Shown here piece by piece: positions 28,286-38,964 of a stretch of DNA of 64,000 nt. Each line of letters starts with the position of its first letter. Position 1 is the first letter of the stretch. Under the pieces are notes generated by a model that was not told the DNA's origin, did not search any database, and saw only the letters and a program-made list of their open reading frames with translations. Source of the DNA: Hyphomicrobiales bacterium (GTDB lineage: Bacteria; Pseudomonadota; Alphaproteobacteria; Rhizobiales; Rhizobiaceae); the NCBI GenBank assembly GCA_900472625.1, contig UCIT01000001.1:186001-250000 (forward strand). Direction: 5' to 3'. The position numbers and the translations under genes are program-made.

Positions 28286-29350
28286 ATGGCACGCATTACG
28301 CTGAGGCAGTTGCTCGATCACGCCGCCGAAAAGGGATATGGCGTTCCGGCATTCAACATCAACAACATGGAGCAGGTTCTCGCCATTATGGAGGCGGCCA
28401 ACGCGACCAACTCGCCCGTCATCATGCAAGCGTCGCGCGGCGCGAGAGCCTACGCTAATGATATCATGTTGAAATACATGATGGACGCTGCCGTCGAGAT
28501 CTATCCGCATATTCCGCTGTGCGTCCACCTCGATCATGGCAACGACGCCGGAACCTGCATGACGGCGATCCAGGCCGGCTTCACCTCTGTCATGATGGAT
28601 GGCTCGCTGAGAGCCGACGCGAAGACACCCGGCGACTGGGACTACAACGTCGGCGTCACCAGCACCGTCACGACAATGGCGCATCTCGGCGGTATCTCTG
28701 TGGAAGGTGAGCTTGGGGTTCTCGGCTCGCTCGAAACCGGCATGGGTGAAGCGGAAGACGGCCATGGTGCGGAGGGAGTTCTCTCACATGACCAATTGCT
28801 GACCGATCCCGATGACGCCGTGAAGTTCGTGCGGGAGACCAAGGTCGATGCACTGGCGATCGCGATGGGCACCTCGCATGGCGCCTACAAGTTCACGCGC
28901 AAACCCGATGGTTCGGTTCTTGCCATGGATGTGATCGAGGCGGTGCATCACAAGCTGCCGAATACCCATCTCGTTATGCACGGTTCGTCCTCGGTGCCGA
29001 TCGAGCTTCAGGATATCCTCAACCGATACGGCGGCGCGATCAAGCAGACCTGGGGGGTGCCGATCGAGGAGATCCTGCGCGGAATCAAGAACGGCGTGCG
29101 CAAGATCAACATCGACACAGACGGTCGCATGGCAATGACCGGTCAGATTCGCCGCGTCCTCCAGGAAGACCCGAGCGAATTCGATCCGCGCAAATACCTG
29201 AAGCCGGCGATGAACGCGTTGACCAAGCTCTGCACCGAGCGTTTCGAGCAGTTCGGCACCGCCGGTCACGCATCGGCCATCAAGCCGATCCCGTTGTCCG
29301 ACATGGCCAAGCGTTATGCCTCTGGCAGTCTCGATCCGGTTTTCTCTTAA
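28286..29350 (+). CDS. Fructose-bisphosphate aldolase, class II
   Basis: 354 residues from ATG 28286 with a G-rich ribosome site (CAGGGGGG). Class II motifs are visible: CVHLDHGND (about 78-86, zinc ligand His and catalytic Asp), [10 protein letters not shown] with the metal-binding Glu, and the C-terminal [14 protein letters not shown] phosphate-binding stretch. The zinc enzyme cleaves fructose-1,6-bisphosphate in glycolysis or forms it in gluconeogenesis. Length and motifs fit the Calvin-cycle (CbbA) subtype used by rhizobia. It has its own terminator and converges on the polyol genes. A role downstream of polyol-derived triose phosphates is possible but not shown. Confidence 0.93.
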   Translation: MARITLRQLLDHAAEKGYGVPAFNINNMEQVLAIMEAANATNSPVIMQASRGARAYANDIMLKYMMDAAVEIYPHIPLCVHLDHGNDAGTCMTAIQAGFTSVMMDGSLRADAKTPGDWDYNVGVTSTVTTMAHLGGISVEGELGVLGSLETGMGEAEDGHGAEGVLSHDQLLTDPDDAVKFVRETKVDALAIAMGTSHGAYKFTRKPDGSVLAMDVIEAVHHKLPNTHLVMHGSSSVPIELQDILNRYGGAIKQTWGVPIEEILRGIKNGVRKINIDTDGRMAMTGQIRRVLQEDPSEFDPRKYLKPAMNALTKLCTERFEQFGTAGHASAIKPIPLSDMAKRYASGSLDPVFS

Positions 29351-29384
29351 TGTAGCGAGTGGTATACTGGCCTGATTTGAATGA

Positions 29385-29408
29385 GGGCGCCAGCACGGCG
29401 CCCTTTTT
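29385..29408 (+). terminator. Rho-independent terminator of the aldolase gene
   Basis: GGGCGCC-AGCAC-GGCGCCC followed by TTTTT. The perfect 7-bp GC stem lies 35 bases after the aldolase stop codon. Confidence 0.85.
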
Positions 29409-29451
29409 CGATCTCGGCTGCAGGTCAGCCAAACTTCGGGTAGCTCGCCTG

Positions 29452-31161
29452 TTAAAGTTCCTGACCGTGGAATTGTGAAAGCGTGGTCACCACGTCATCG
29501 ATCTCTTTTTCGGTGCGATCCTGATCCCAGTCGAGTGTTTCAGCAGTGACTGCTGCGATCTCGCGCAAGCCTTCCATCGTCAGTTTGGCCTCGATGGCAA
29601 TCGTCGTGCGTCGCAGGACGATGTCCGAAAGATGCACGACGAATTCATGTCGAGCAATCCAGTCTATCTCGAGCTTGCTATAGTCAGGTGCGCCGGAGAG
29701 ACGCTCGTCATCGCGGTGTGTCGATGTCGACGCGTGATCGAGGATGGATGACGCCGTGGTGCCGTATCGTGAGAGAAGCAGATCGACGCGCTTCGGATCG
29801 ATGCCGCTCCGCCCCGCAAGGTCATCGATCCAGGCGCGGCGGGAAGCCGTATCCGATGGGAAATTCCGTCCGCCGCCGATCGCAAGACGCTCGGTGGATT
29901 GCCGGCGTTCCCGCTGCAGCCGCTTCAACGCCAGATCCGCCACTTCTTCGGAAAAGCCGCGGAAGGTCGTCCATTTTCCGCCGACGAGAGAGATGACAGG
30001 GAAGGGCCGATCTTCGCTCGGCTCCAGCACCGGCGCTGAATGGTCGCGGCTGATGAGGCCGGGGGAGGAGGCGTCGGACGCCGGCAGTGGGCGGATGCCG
30101 CTGTAGGTATAAACCACCTGGTCGCGGGAAAAGCGCAACGACGGCAAAAGGGCGCGTACACTTTCCAGGAAATATTCGATCTCGGGCTCTTCGCACCGCA
30201 CGCTATCCGGATCGCTGGCAGGGATGTCCGTAGAACCGACCATTGCCAGGCCGAGATAGTCGTAGACAAGGCAGATTCGGCCGTCATCGGCTTCGAAATA
30301 AATCATGTGCCCGTTAAGGCTCTTCACCAGTTCCGGGTGATCGAGCAGGATATGCGAGCCCTTGGTGCCCCCGATCATTTTCGAGGCCGCGCCGAGCGAA
30401 GCATTGGCAGTGTCGATCCATGGTCCTGCGGCATTGATGACGAGTTTCGGGCGGACGGCGAACGAACTGCCGTCGGGGCGCTGAAGCGTCAGTATACCAT
30501 CGGTCGAGGACAGTAACCTGGTGAAATTAGTGGCGAGCGCGTTTTGGTTGGCCTGCAACCCGTCGGTTACCAATTCATAGACGAGACGCTCCGGACGGCT
30601 GACCTTTGCGTCGTAATAGATGCCGCCAGCGACGATGTCGGGCGTGACATGTGGCATTTCTCGCAGCGCACGTTTTCGCAACAGGAAGCGGTGATTGGGC
30701 ATGACCCGGTTGCGTGCGCCGAAGAAGTCGTAGAGCCTGAGCCCAATCTTCACCAGAACCGCGCCGCGGCTGCGGGGGGCAGTCGTTGAACCCGTCAGTG
30801 TCCGGAGGGCCGCCCAGATTCCCTTCGTCCAGGAGAACACCGGAATGAAGGTAGGCAGCGGTTCGACGCAATGAGGCGCGTTTCGCAAAAGCAGATTGCG
30901 CTCCAGCGTCGATTGGGCGACCAGCCCAAATTCGCCGGTCTCCAGATATTTTAAGCCGCCATGGATCAGCCGTGACGGCGCCGCGCTGGTACCTGATCCG
31001 AAATCTGCCTTGTCGACGATCAGGCAATCGACGCCCTGGACACAGAGGTCTCGAAATACGCCGGCACCGTTCACGCCGGCACCGAAGATGACGACGCCGA
31101 TCTCCTTGACGTCGCCGAGCTGTTGAAAGCGGCGGTGATTGTCGGCTGAAATATCGGTCAT
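29452..31161 (-). CDS. GlpD-like FAD-dependent polyol-phosphate dehydrogenase
   Basis: 569 residues. FAD-binding GxGxxG near the N-terminus (VVIFGAGVNGAGVFRDL, about 22-38), then the DAO fold with GTSAAPSRLIHGGLKYLE, and a C-terminal helical domain of the GlpD type. It oxidises glycerol-3-phosphate or a related polyol phosphate and feeds electrons to quinone. The same family includes EryB encoded at 40593, of which it is a longer paralogue. It ends a minus-strand set after a FGGY kinase and DeoR regulator, so a kinase/dehydrogenase pair for a second polyol is likely. True glycerol use is an alternative, but no glycerol facilitator or GlpK signature is nearby. Confidence 0.88.
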   Translation of the reverse strand: MTDISADNHRRFQQLGDVKEIGVVIFGAGVNGAGVFRDLCVQGVDCLIVDKADFGSGTSAAPSRLIHGGLKYLETGEFGLVAQSTLERNLLLRNAPHCVEPLPTFIPVFSWTKGIWAALRTLTGSTTAPRSRGAVLVKIGLRLYDFFGARNRVMPNHRFLLRKRALREMPHVTPDIVAGGIYYDAKVSRPERLVYELVTDGLQANQNALATNFTRLLSSTDGILTLQRPDGSSFAVRPKLVINAAGPWIDTANASLGAASKMIGGTKGSHILLDHPELVKSLNGHMIYFEADDGRICLVYDYLGLAMVGSTDIPASDPDSVRCEEPEIEYFLESVRALLPSLRFSRDQVVYTYSGIRPLPASDASSPGLISRDHSAPVLEPSEDRPFPVISLVGGKWTTFRGFSEEVADLALKRLQRERRQSTERLAIGGGRNFPSDTASRRAWIDDLAGRSGIDPKRVDLLLSRYGTTASSILDHASTSTHRDDERLSGAPDYSKLEIDWIARHEFVVHLSDIVLRRTTIAIEAKLTMEGLREIAAVTAETLDWDQDRTEKEIDDVVTTLSQFHGQEL

Positions 31162-31203
31162 GTGAAATCGCCTTGCTGAATATTGGTGGTGGCGCCTGCC
31201 GCT

Positions 31204-32733
31204 TTAGCGTGGCGATTGCGTGGCGGTGATCTTGCTGATCTTCGGCCAGATCGGCGCCATGGCGTCGGCGATCTCCCGGAAGAGATCGTAACGTTGCTGA
31301 TAGACGGCGCTGCGCGCCGGGTCGGGATAGCAGCGGTGCGCGATCGCGTTGGTGTCGCGCGGGTCGTGACGCGGGCTTTTATAGAGGCCAACGCCAGCGC
31401 CGGCGCACAAGGCAGCACCCCATGCGGCCGCCTCATCGGTTTCGGTCACCGTCGCCGGCATGCAGAGCACGTCGGCGAACATCTGTACCACCCGCTTGTT
31501 GCGTGAAATGCCACCGGCAAGCCGTGCCCCGCGGAAGCTGAAGCCATCGCGCAACGCATCGACGTGGATACGATGATTGAAGGCAATGCCCTCGAGCACG
31601 GCGCGCAGCATGTCACCACGATTATGCCAGCCGCTAAGGCCGAAGAAGCCGGCGCTGGCGGCAGCACCATAAGGCGAGCCGAACAGATAGGGATGGAATA
31701 GCGCTGTCAGCGGTCGTTCGAACGCTGCCTCGATCTCAGGTGCCAGTAATGCATGAACGGAGCCGCCGTTCGCTTCAGAGCTTTGGCGCTCGCTTGCGCA
31801 GAGCGTATCGAGAAACCAGTCGTAATTGGCGGTCGATGCCGGCGAGATCGACATGTTGTTCCACTGACCGGGCTCGATGGCGTTTCGGCAGAACCAGCGG
31901 CGATCCATGCGTGGTTGCGGCGACAGTGTCTCGTTGATCGAGTACGTGCCGGCGATCACAGCAACGACATCGTCGGCATAGCCGCCGGAACCGAGCGCAG
32001 ATGCGGTGACATCATGGAGCCCGGCGACAACCGGCGTTCCCACGGCGAGGCCGGTGCGTCGGGCGGTTTCGCCGGTGACATGTCCGATCACCTCGTCAGA
32101 GCGCGACATCGGCGGCAATGCGCCGGCCATCTCTTCGAGCCCGAACAGGGCTAGCGCGGTGAGATCGTAGTCTTGGGTCCTGACATTGGTGAACGAGGTG
32201 CTGGCCTCGGTGCGGTCGGTGCCGATGACACCGCTGAGGCAATAACGCAGCCAGTCCTTGCAGGAGAGAATATGGCCGATTTCGGCATAGCGCTCCGGCT
32301 GGTGCGTCTTGATCCAGGCGAGCAGCGCGGATGGCGCCGAGACGTGCGGTACCTGCCCGGTTAGATCGAGGGCCGCGTTGGCAATAGGACTGGCGAGCCA
32401 CTCTTCGACGATATCGACGGAACGGCTGTCGAGTGATAACAGCGCGCGGCCGAGCGGTGCACAGGCGTTGTCGGTCAGATAGATGCCGTCACCATGGGCA
32501 GTCGCGGCGATGGCCTTGATGTCGCTGGCCAGGCGACCGCTGAGTTCGATCGCTTCTCGGATCGCATCCGCCGTTGCCGTCCACAGTTCGTTCATATCAC
32601 GCTCGACATGGCGGGCGTGCGGTATGAACTGGGTCACGCGTCGGCGGGCGACGGCGATCGGGGTTCCGTCGACATCAAAGATCACGGCCTTGGTAACGGT
32701 GAGGCCGCTGTCTATTCCAAGCAGGCTTGGCAT
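31204..32733 (-). CDS. FGGY-family carbohydrate kinase
   Basis: 509 residues. Two actin-like domains: the N-terminal phosphate loop LLGIDSGLTVTKAVIFD (about 4-20), a GDGIYL segment in the place of the family's GDG motif, and the C-terminal glycine-rich AGGISRNKRVVQMFADVL with AAWGAALCAG. FGGY enzymes phosphorylate sugars and polyols such as erythritol, xylulose or glycerol. It differs clearly from EryA encoded at 38965, so a different or overlapping substrate is likely. The gene lies seven bases after the DeoR gene and 42 before the GlpD-like gene, forming one transcription unit. Substrate not determined. Confidence 0.88.
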   Translation of the reverse strand: MPSLLGIDSGLTVTKAVIFDVDGTPIAVARRRVTQFIPHARHVERDMNELWTATADAIREAIELSGRLASDIKAIAATAHGDGIYLTDNACAPLGRALLSLDSRSVDIVEEWLASPIANAALDLTGQVPHVSAPSALLAWIKTHQPERYAEIGHILSCKDWLRYCLSGVIGTDRTEASTSFTNVRTQDYDLTALALFGLEEMAGALPPMSRSDEVIGHVTGETARRTGLAVGTPVVAGLHDVTASALGSGGYADDVVAVIAGTYSINETLSPQPRMDRRWFCRNAIEPGQWNNMSISPASTANYDWFLDTLCASERQSSEANGGSVHALLAPEIEAAFERPLTALFHPYLFGSPYGAAASAGFFGLSGWHNRGDMLRAVLEGIAFNHRIHVDALRDGFSFRGARLAGGISRNKRVVQMFADVLCMPATVTETDEAAAWGAALCAGAGVGLYKSPRHDPRDTNAIAHRCYPDPARSAVYQQRYDLFREIADAMAPIWPKISKITATQSPR

Positions 32734-32740
32734 TTCAGGC

Positions 32741-33601
32741 TTACTCCGGCTGGTGAGCTCGATGGCGCGCCTTGTCCTCCCGCGCGACGATGACGTTCAT
32801 GTCTCTGGATCGCATGCGGTCGATATGGATGGCGGGCGTCTTGTCATCGACGATGATGACGTCGAACTCGCTGAGGGCTGCGAAGCGGTGCAGGGCGCGC
32901 CGCTCGAATTTGGTGTGGTCGGCCAGGAGGATGCGCTTGGCGGCGCAATCGAACATGGCGCGTTTGGTGTCGACCATCTCTGGCGACTGATGAAACACGA
33001 GGTCGTCGGTGATTGCCGACATCGAAATGAAGGCGACGTCGGCGCGCAGCCGGTGGATCTCGTTGACGGTGGTGCGGCCGACGAAGGCGTTGCACCAGTT
33101 GTAATACTGGCCGCCGAGCGCGAGCAGCGTCAGGTCCTGCATGCCCTTCAGGGCATTGATCAGCGTCAGCGAATTGGTGATGGCGGTGATCGGAACCTTG
33201 GCCGGAAGATGCTCTGCCATCGGCAGAACGGTCGTGGAATCATCGAAGAAGATCGCCTGTCCAGGCTCGACGAACTGCATCGCGGCTGCGGCGATCATGT
33301 TCTTTTCCGCCGACTGACGGCCGGAGCGGTATACGTCGCTGGATTCGATCAGGCTGGAGGCTGCGGCGGTAACCACGCCGCGGGTCTTGCGAAACAGGCC
33401 TCGGCTGACGAGATCATCGACATCCCGATGCGCTGTCATCAGGCTGATTCCGAAGCGATCGGTCAGATCCTCGATCCGCATCTGGCCTTCGGCCATCACG
33501 GCCTCGGCGATCATCTGTCGGCGCACCAGCTGGCGGGTCTGCCGGCTGTCGCTGGGAAGCTCGTCGAGGGGGAGGGCGCTTGCACCTATCTTCTGTATCA
33601 C
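32741..33601 (-). CDS. DeoR-family transcriptional regulator
   Basis: 286 residues with a GTG start (GAGG six bases upstream). The DeoR helix-turn-helix is at about 25-80 (RRQMIAEAVMAEGQMRIEDL, then GISLMTAHRDVDDLVSRGLF), followed by the DeoRC effector domain (about 95-255) with DDSTTVLPMAEHL and the sugar-phosphate binding pattern. Members sense phosphorylated sugars and repress catabolic operons. It heads the kinase/dehydrogenase unit and is separated from the EryEFG transporter operon by a terminator. It may correspond to the EryR-type regulator known in erythritol loci, or be specific for the second module. Confidence 0.88.
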   Translation of the reverse strand: MIQKIGASALPLDELPSDSRQTRQLVRRQMIAEAVMAEGQMRIEDLTDRFGISLMTAHRDVDDLVSRGLFRKTRGVVTAAASSLIESSDVYRSGRQSAEKNMIAAAAMQFVEPGQAIFFDDSTTVLPMAEHLPAKVPITAITNSLTLINALKGMQDLTLLALGGQYYNWCNAFVGRTTVNEIHRLRADVAFISMSAITDDLVFHQSPEMVDTKRAMFDCAAKRILLADHTKFERRALHRFAALSEFDVIIVDDKTPAIHIDRMRSRDMNVIVAREDKARHRAHQPE

Positions 33602-33664
33602 GATGGCCTCTGCGCTCGAACGACTGGTTGAGAGCGTTGTATCGCGAAGATACGAAACTGTGGA

Positions 33665-33697
33665 GGAAAAAGGGGGCGCCCTTTTCGGGCGTCCCCT
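33665..33697 (-). terminator. Rho-independent terminator of the eryEFG operon
   Basis: On the minus strand GGGGACGCCC-loop-GGGCGCCCCC is followed by TTTTT. It lies 11 bases beyond the eryG stop and separates the importer operon from the DeoR-kinase-dehydrogenase genes. Confidence 0.8.
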
Positions 33698-33707
33698 CTC
33701 AATCGGC

Positions 33708-34655
33708 TTACTGCTCGAGAACGAACGGTGCCGTGTACTTGTCGACGTTGTCCTTGGTGATCAGCAAGCAATCGAAGAGCTGCTTTTCGCTCTTGGCGCC
33801 GGTGCTGCCGTTCTTGATGACATTGTCGGCCTGCTTGACGGCTTCTTCCGAAAAGACGGCGACCGGCTGCAGGACAGTGTACTGCAGTTCGCCGGCCTTG
33901 ATGGCGGCAACCGCGTCAGGAGAACCGTCGAAACCGCCGACCTTGACGTTGGCGAGCTTGCCGGCTTCCTTCAGCGCTGCGATCGCGCCGAGGGCCATTT
34001 CGTCGTTGCCCGAGATGACGCCGATGATGTCAGGGTTTGCCTGCAGCATCGACTGCATCTTGTTGTGGCCCTGGGTACGATCCCAGTTGGCGACTTCCTT
34101 GGCCGACTTCACCAGGTCAGGATACTGGGTCAGGACCGACTCGTAACCGTTGGAACGGGTTGCGGCATTGTTGTCCGACGGCGAACCGAAGAGCTCGGCG
34201 TACTTGCCCTTGTCGCCAACGGCCTCAACCCACTGCTGTGCACCGATGGCGGCGCCCTGCGCGTTGTTGGAAACGAGCTGCGCCTTGGCGAGGCCTTCCT
34301 GGTTGATTTCGGCGTTGACGAGAATAACCGGGATGCCAGCGGCAACGGCTTTCTTGACGGCGCCGACCGAACCGTCGGCGTTTGCCGGGTCGAGGATGAT
34401 GGCAACCGACTTGTTGGTGATCGCGGTATCGATCAGGTTGCTCTCGGTGTTGGTGTCGCCCTTGTGGGCGCCGACGGTCGCGGTGTAGCCGAGCTTTTCA
34501 GCGGTTGCCTTGGCAACATTGCCTTCGGTCAGCCAGTAGGGGTTGGACGGGTCGTTGACGATCACCGTCATCAGACCGGCTGCCCATGCGGAGCTTACGA
34601 AGATCGGCGCAACGGCAACAGCTGCCAGAAGAACGCGCATGCCCTTTTTAAACAT
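33708..34655 (-). CDS. eryG: Periplasmic polyol-binding protein EryG
   Basis: 315 residues. The signal peptide (about 1-26) is MFKKGMRVLLAAVAVAPIFV followed by the cleavage site SSAWA-AG. The mature part is a Peripla_BP_4-type sugar-binding protein (MTVIVNDPSNPYWL, GVISGNDEMALGAI, VGGFDGSPDAV). It captures erythritol or a related polyol for the EryE-EryF ABC importer. Last gene of the operon, followed by a strong terminator. Assignment as erythritol-specific rests on the locus, which matches the R. leguminosarum arrangement. Confidence 0.88.
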   Translation of the reverse strand: MFKKGMRVLLAAVAVAPIFVSSAWAAGLMTVIVNDPSNPYWLTEGNVAKATAEKLGYTATVGAHKGDTNTESNLIDTAITNKSVAIILDPANADGSVGAVKKAVAAGIPVILVNAEINQEGLAKAQLVSNNAQGAAIGAQQWVEAVGDKGKYAELFGSPSDNNAATRSNGYESVLTQYPDLVKSAKEVANWDRTQGHNKMQSMLQANPDIIGVISGNDEMALGAIAALKEAGKLANVKVGGFDGSPDAVAAIKAGELQYTVLQPVAVFSEEAVKQADNVIKNGSTGAKSEKQLFDCLLITKDNVDKYTAPFVLEQ

Positions 34656-34744
34656 AGTCTCTCTCCCATTGATGAGTTCGTGTGGTGCCGGTTTCCCGGC
34701 GGTGCTTTCCGCGTTTTCGTCGCGGAGAAGTTCGGTTCGGCGCG

Positions 34745-35797
34745 TCAGGAGGATTTCACCCGACGCCCGTATTGGATGCTGTTCATGAGAACGGCGAGAA
34801 CGATGACCGCGCCGGTGAAGACCGTCTGCCAGTAGGCCGAGACCCCGATGATCACGAGACCGTCCGACAGGAAGCCGATGACGAAGGCGCCCAGCATGGT
34901 GCCGCGTACGGTCCCCCGTCCGCCGGTCAACGCAGCACCGCCGATGACCACGGCCGCGATGGCCGTCAGTTCATAGGTGGTGCCCGCGGTCGGACCGGCG
35001 GACGTCAGCTGGGAGGAAAGGACCAGGCCGGCAATGGCCGCGCAGACGCCGGAGAATACGTAGACGAGGATCTTCACCCGCTTGACCGGCACGCCCGAAA
35101 GCTCGGCGGCGCGTTCGTTACCACCCGATGCGTAGAGCCAGCGACCGAACGCGGTCTTGCTGAGAACGATGCCGCAGATGATCGCCAGCGCTGCCAGCAC
35201 GATGACGCCGATCGGAACGCCGCCCAGGCGGTTGAAGCCAAGCCAGTCGAAGCCTGTGTTGCCGAGTTCGGGGCGTCCGCCGAGGTTGTTGTAAGTCAGG
35301 CCGTTGGTCATCAGCAGCGCGATGCCGCGAGCGACGTAGAGCACGCCGAGCGAGGCGACGAAGGCCGGAACCTTGAGATAGGCGATCAGCACGCCGTTGA
35401 CGGCGCCGACAAGCGCGCCGAGTGCGCAGGTCATCACCACGACCGCCCAGACCGGCGGATAGAGGATGATACCGAGGGCGGGGAGCTGTACGCCCTGCAT
35501 CAGGAAGCCGGCGATACAACCGGCAAGACCCAAGGTCGAACCGACCGACAGATCGATGCCGCCGTTCAGGATGACTAGCAGCATGCCGATGGCGAGGATG
35601 CCAAAGATCGCCACGTGCGAGGCCATGATCAGGAAGTTGTTCAGGCTGAAATAGTAGGGCGACAGGAACGAGAAGACGGCGATGATGACGATCAGCGCGA
35701 AGAAGGCGCGACCTTCCAGCAGCAGGCGAATGATATTGAAATCGCGCCGTGGCCCGTTTGAAACTGTCTTTTTGTTGGTTGCTTCCGTGACTGACAT
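34745..35797 (-). CDS. eryF: Polyol ABC transporter permease EryF
   Basis: 350 residues of the RbsC-like BPD_transp_2 family with about ten hydrophobic helices; characteristic stretches are LVILNGGIDLSVGSTLGLAG and GGAALTGGRGTVRGTMLGAFVIG. It forms the membrane channel of the importer with the dual ATPase EryE. It lies 24 bases after eryE and 89 before eryG. Confidence 0.9.
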   Translation of the reverse strand: MSVTEATNKKTVSNGPRRDFNIIRLLLEGRAFFALIVIIAVFSFLSPYYFSLNNFLIMASHVAIFGILAIGMLLVILNGGIDLSVGSTLGLAGCIAGFLMQGVQLPALGIILYPPVWAVVVMTCALGALVGAVNGVLIAYLKVPAFVASLGVLYVARGIALLMTNGLTYNNLGGRPELGNTGFDWLGFNRLGGVPIGVIVLAALAIICGIVLSKTAFGRWLYASGGNERAAELSGVPVKRVKILVYVFSGVCAAIAGLVLSSQLTSAGPTAGTTYELTAIAAVVIGGAALTGGRGTVRGTMLGAFVIGFLSDGLVIIGVSAYWQTVFTGAVIVLAVLMNSIQYGRRVKSS

Positions 35798-35821
35798 AAT
35801 CAGTGCTCCATAATTCCGGGC

Positions 35822-37368
<1,547 letters not shown>

Positions 37369-37372
<4 letters not shown>

Positions 37373-38025
37373 TTGACTTCAACCTTGACCGGGGTGACGA
37401 GCCAGTTCTTCGGGTTGATGAGCTTGAAGACGCCGGTGACCGTGACCGTCTTGCCCGTCAGCTGCGCCGGGTCGATACTGCCGAGTACCGCCTTCTTCAT
37501 CTCGTTGTTGATCGCCGAACCGGCGTCTTGGTACTCGATTTGGTTGGTGAACTGGCCGAATTCGATCATGCCCGTGGCGTCGCGAAGATCGGTGCCGTTG
37601 ATTGCCGGTCCGGTCTGCATGCGAATGACGATTTCGGGCGGAAGGCCGTCGACCTTCACCTCGTTAATGTTGCCCTTGCGTTCGCCGACCACGCCGCTGA
37701 AGGACACCGGCAGAACTGGGCCGGTCGTCGTAGCGACGCCATATTTCTCGCCGGCGGCCTTCTTGTCGGCGAGGGCGGCAGGTGCCAGTTCGGCGGCCGG
37801 AACGGCACGCTTCTCGACGTCAGCTGCGATCTTCGGGAACTGATCAACGCCATAGGTCTCCGGAGAGAAGGCCTGCTGGCGTACGTCATATTCGGAACCG
37901 ATGTGGACGACCTTCGTATCCAGCGCGATGGCGCCAACGACGGCCACGATGGCAGCGATGCCAACTGCCATCTTCAGTCTGCCGCTCTTCGGCCCGGTGG
38001 GCGCGTAGTCTGCTTGTATGCTCAT
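37369..38025 (-). CDS. DUF2291-type membrane-anchored protein of the polyol importer operon
   Basis: 218 residues from ATG 38025. One N-terminal hydrophobic segment (about 17-37) is followed by a periplasmic region with the DUF2291 pattern, including KKAAGEKYGVATTTGPVLP and TGVFKLINPKNW near the end. Genes of this family often accompany RbsA/RbsC-type sugar importers in alphaproteobacteria, but no biochemical function is known to me. It is first in the importer operon and translationally coupled to eryE. A role in assembly or sensing of the transporter is inference. Confidence 0.75.
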
Positions 38026-38308
38026 TTTCTGACAACCTTCGGCATCGAGTGCCGCATTTCCTGTTGAGGGAAAGAAGACGGAGAGGAGGGTGCGACTAGC
38101 GATACCGCGATTGGCTGATCTGGCGACAATGGCATCCGCATCCAAGCGGCGGCTGCGCGCTGCAACTCGGATGACGGCGATACTTAGCGTCAGTTGCTGA
38201 AAGATAGATTTGCATCGCGATCCTCCTCAATCACCTGGCGCTTGTTCTCCTCCAATCGCCGGGCACTGAACGTCCATACCGCATCTAGCTGAAGCTATGG
38301 TATGGCCG

Positions 38309-38339
38309 TGTTATCAATGGCAATAAACATGTTATAAAT
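38309..38339. promoter_or_regulatory. TGTTAT(C/A)AAT direct repeat, 21-bp period
   Basis: TGTTATCAAT (38309-38318) and TGTTATAAAT (38330-38339) are two helical turns apart and about 285 bp upstream of the DUF2291 gene start. Spacing of two turns is typical of tandem regulator sites. Candidate site for EryD or the DeoR protein in the importer promoter. Confidence 0.35.
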
Positions 38340-38745
38340 ATTAAGGCTTGTCAATCGAGATGCAGAGCAGATTTTGCCTCATTGGAATTTCGCTGCGCAT
38401 CGATGATTTTTCCCGTGATTGCTCCACACGCACGACCGCTGCAAATCACAGCGCCAGCTTCACCGTCAGGTCAAGTGAGCAAGCAATCAACGTCAATCGT
38501 GCAAGATTATGCTTTATCTATATGATATAAAACGATATTTATCGATATTGGTCCTCGAATTCATCGCCGGCGATGTGCTGTGATCGAAGTTGCGCAAACT
38601 AGGGAATGCATTCGGCATCGCCTTATAGCGGCCGCGTACGACATGCTCGTGTCGTCGCTCAAGTGGAATTGACAGTCGCCATTTTATCTGAAAAAATTTG
38701 CGAAAACAGAAAAAAATTACATTTATTATGATAACTTTGTGATAT

Positions 38746-38757
38746 GTTCACGTGAAC
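38746..38757. promoter_or_regulatory. Perfect 12-bp palindrome GTTCACGTGAAC
   Basis: Full dyad symmetry with no spacer, about 208 bp upstream of eryA and downstream of an AT-rich stretch with TTATGATAAC. Candidate operator for the SorC/DeoR-like repressor EryD. Its identity as an EryD site is not known. Confidence 0.45.
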
Positions 38758-38964
38758 TTGAAGTTTGGGCGTTGCTGAGCGCGACGTTGCCGCATCGGGA
38801 GGGCGTTTATTTGCGCTGTCGAAATGCGGTTGCAATATGAGGTATCCAGCTCCTGAACGTCGCGTAGCGCGTTCTGGAGGGTGGCGTCCTGGGAGGAGTG
38901 ACCATGGATCGGAAGAGAGTGTCGTATCTTGCGGCATGGGTCGTCGTGGCGGGTGAGGCGTGCG

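Larger units (their letters stand above)
38026..38964. other. 939-bp divergent intergenic region between the ery operons
   Basis: AT-rich in several stretches (38300-38350, 38510-38550, 38680-38750), with no convincing gene. It must contain the promoters of the importer operon (minus) and of eryABCD-tpiB-rpiB (plus). Besides the two elements listed separately it holds repeated CGATAT/TATCGATAT sequences (38530-38550). Confidence 0.7.

Noticed and set aside
28286-29350. Aldolase as part of the ery operons
   Set aside because: Opposite orientation to the polyol genes and closed by its own strong terminator; it is a separate unit, although metabolic linkage is possible.
33387-34835. Plus-strand frame of about 480 codons opposite eryG and the DeoR gene
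   Set aside because: Antisense to genes with signal peptide and binding-protein motifs; Val/Gly/Asp-rich shadow composition.
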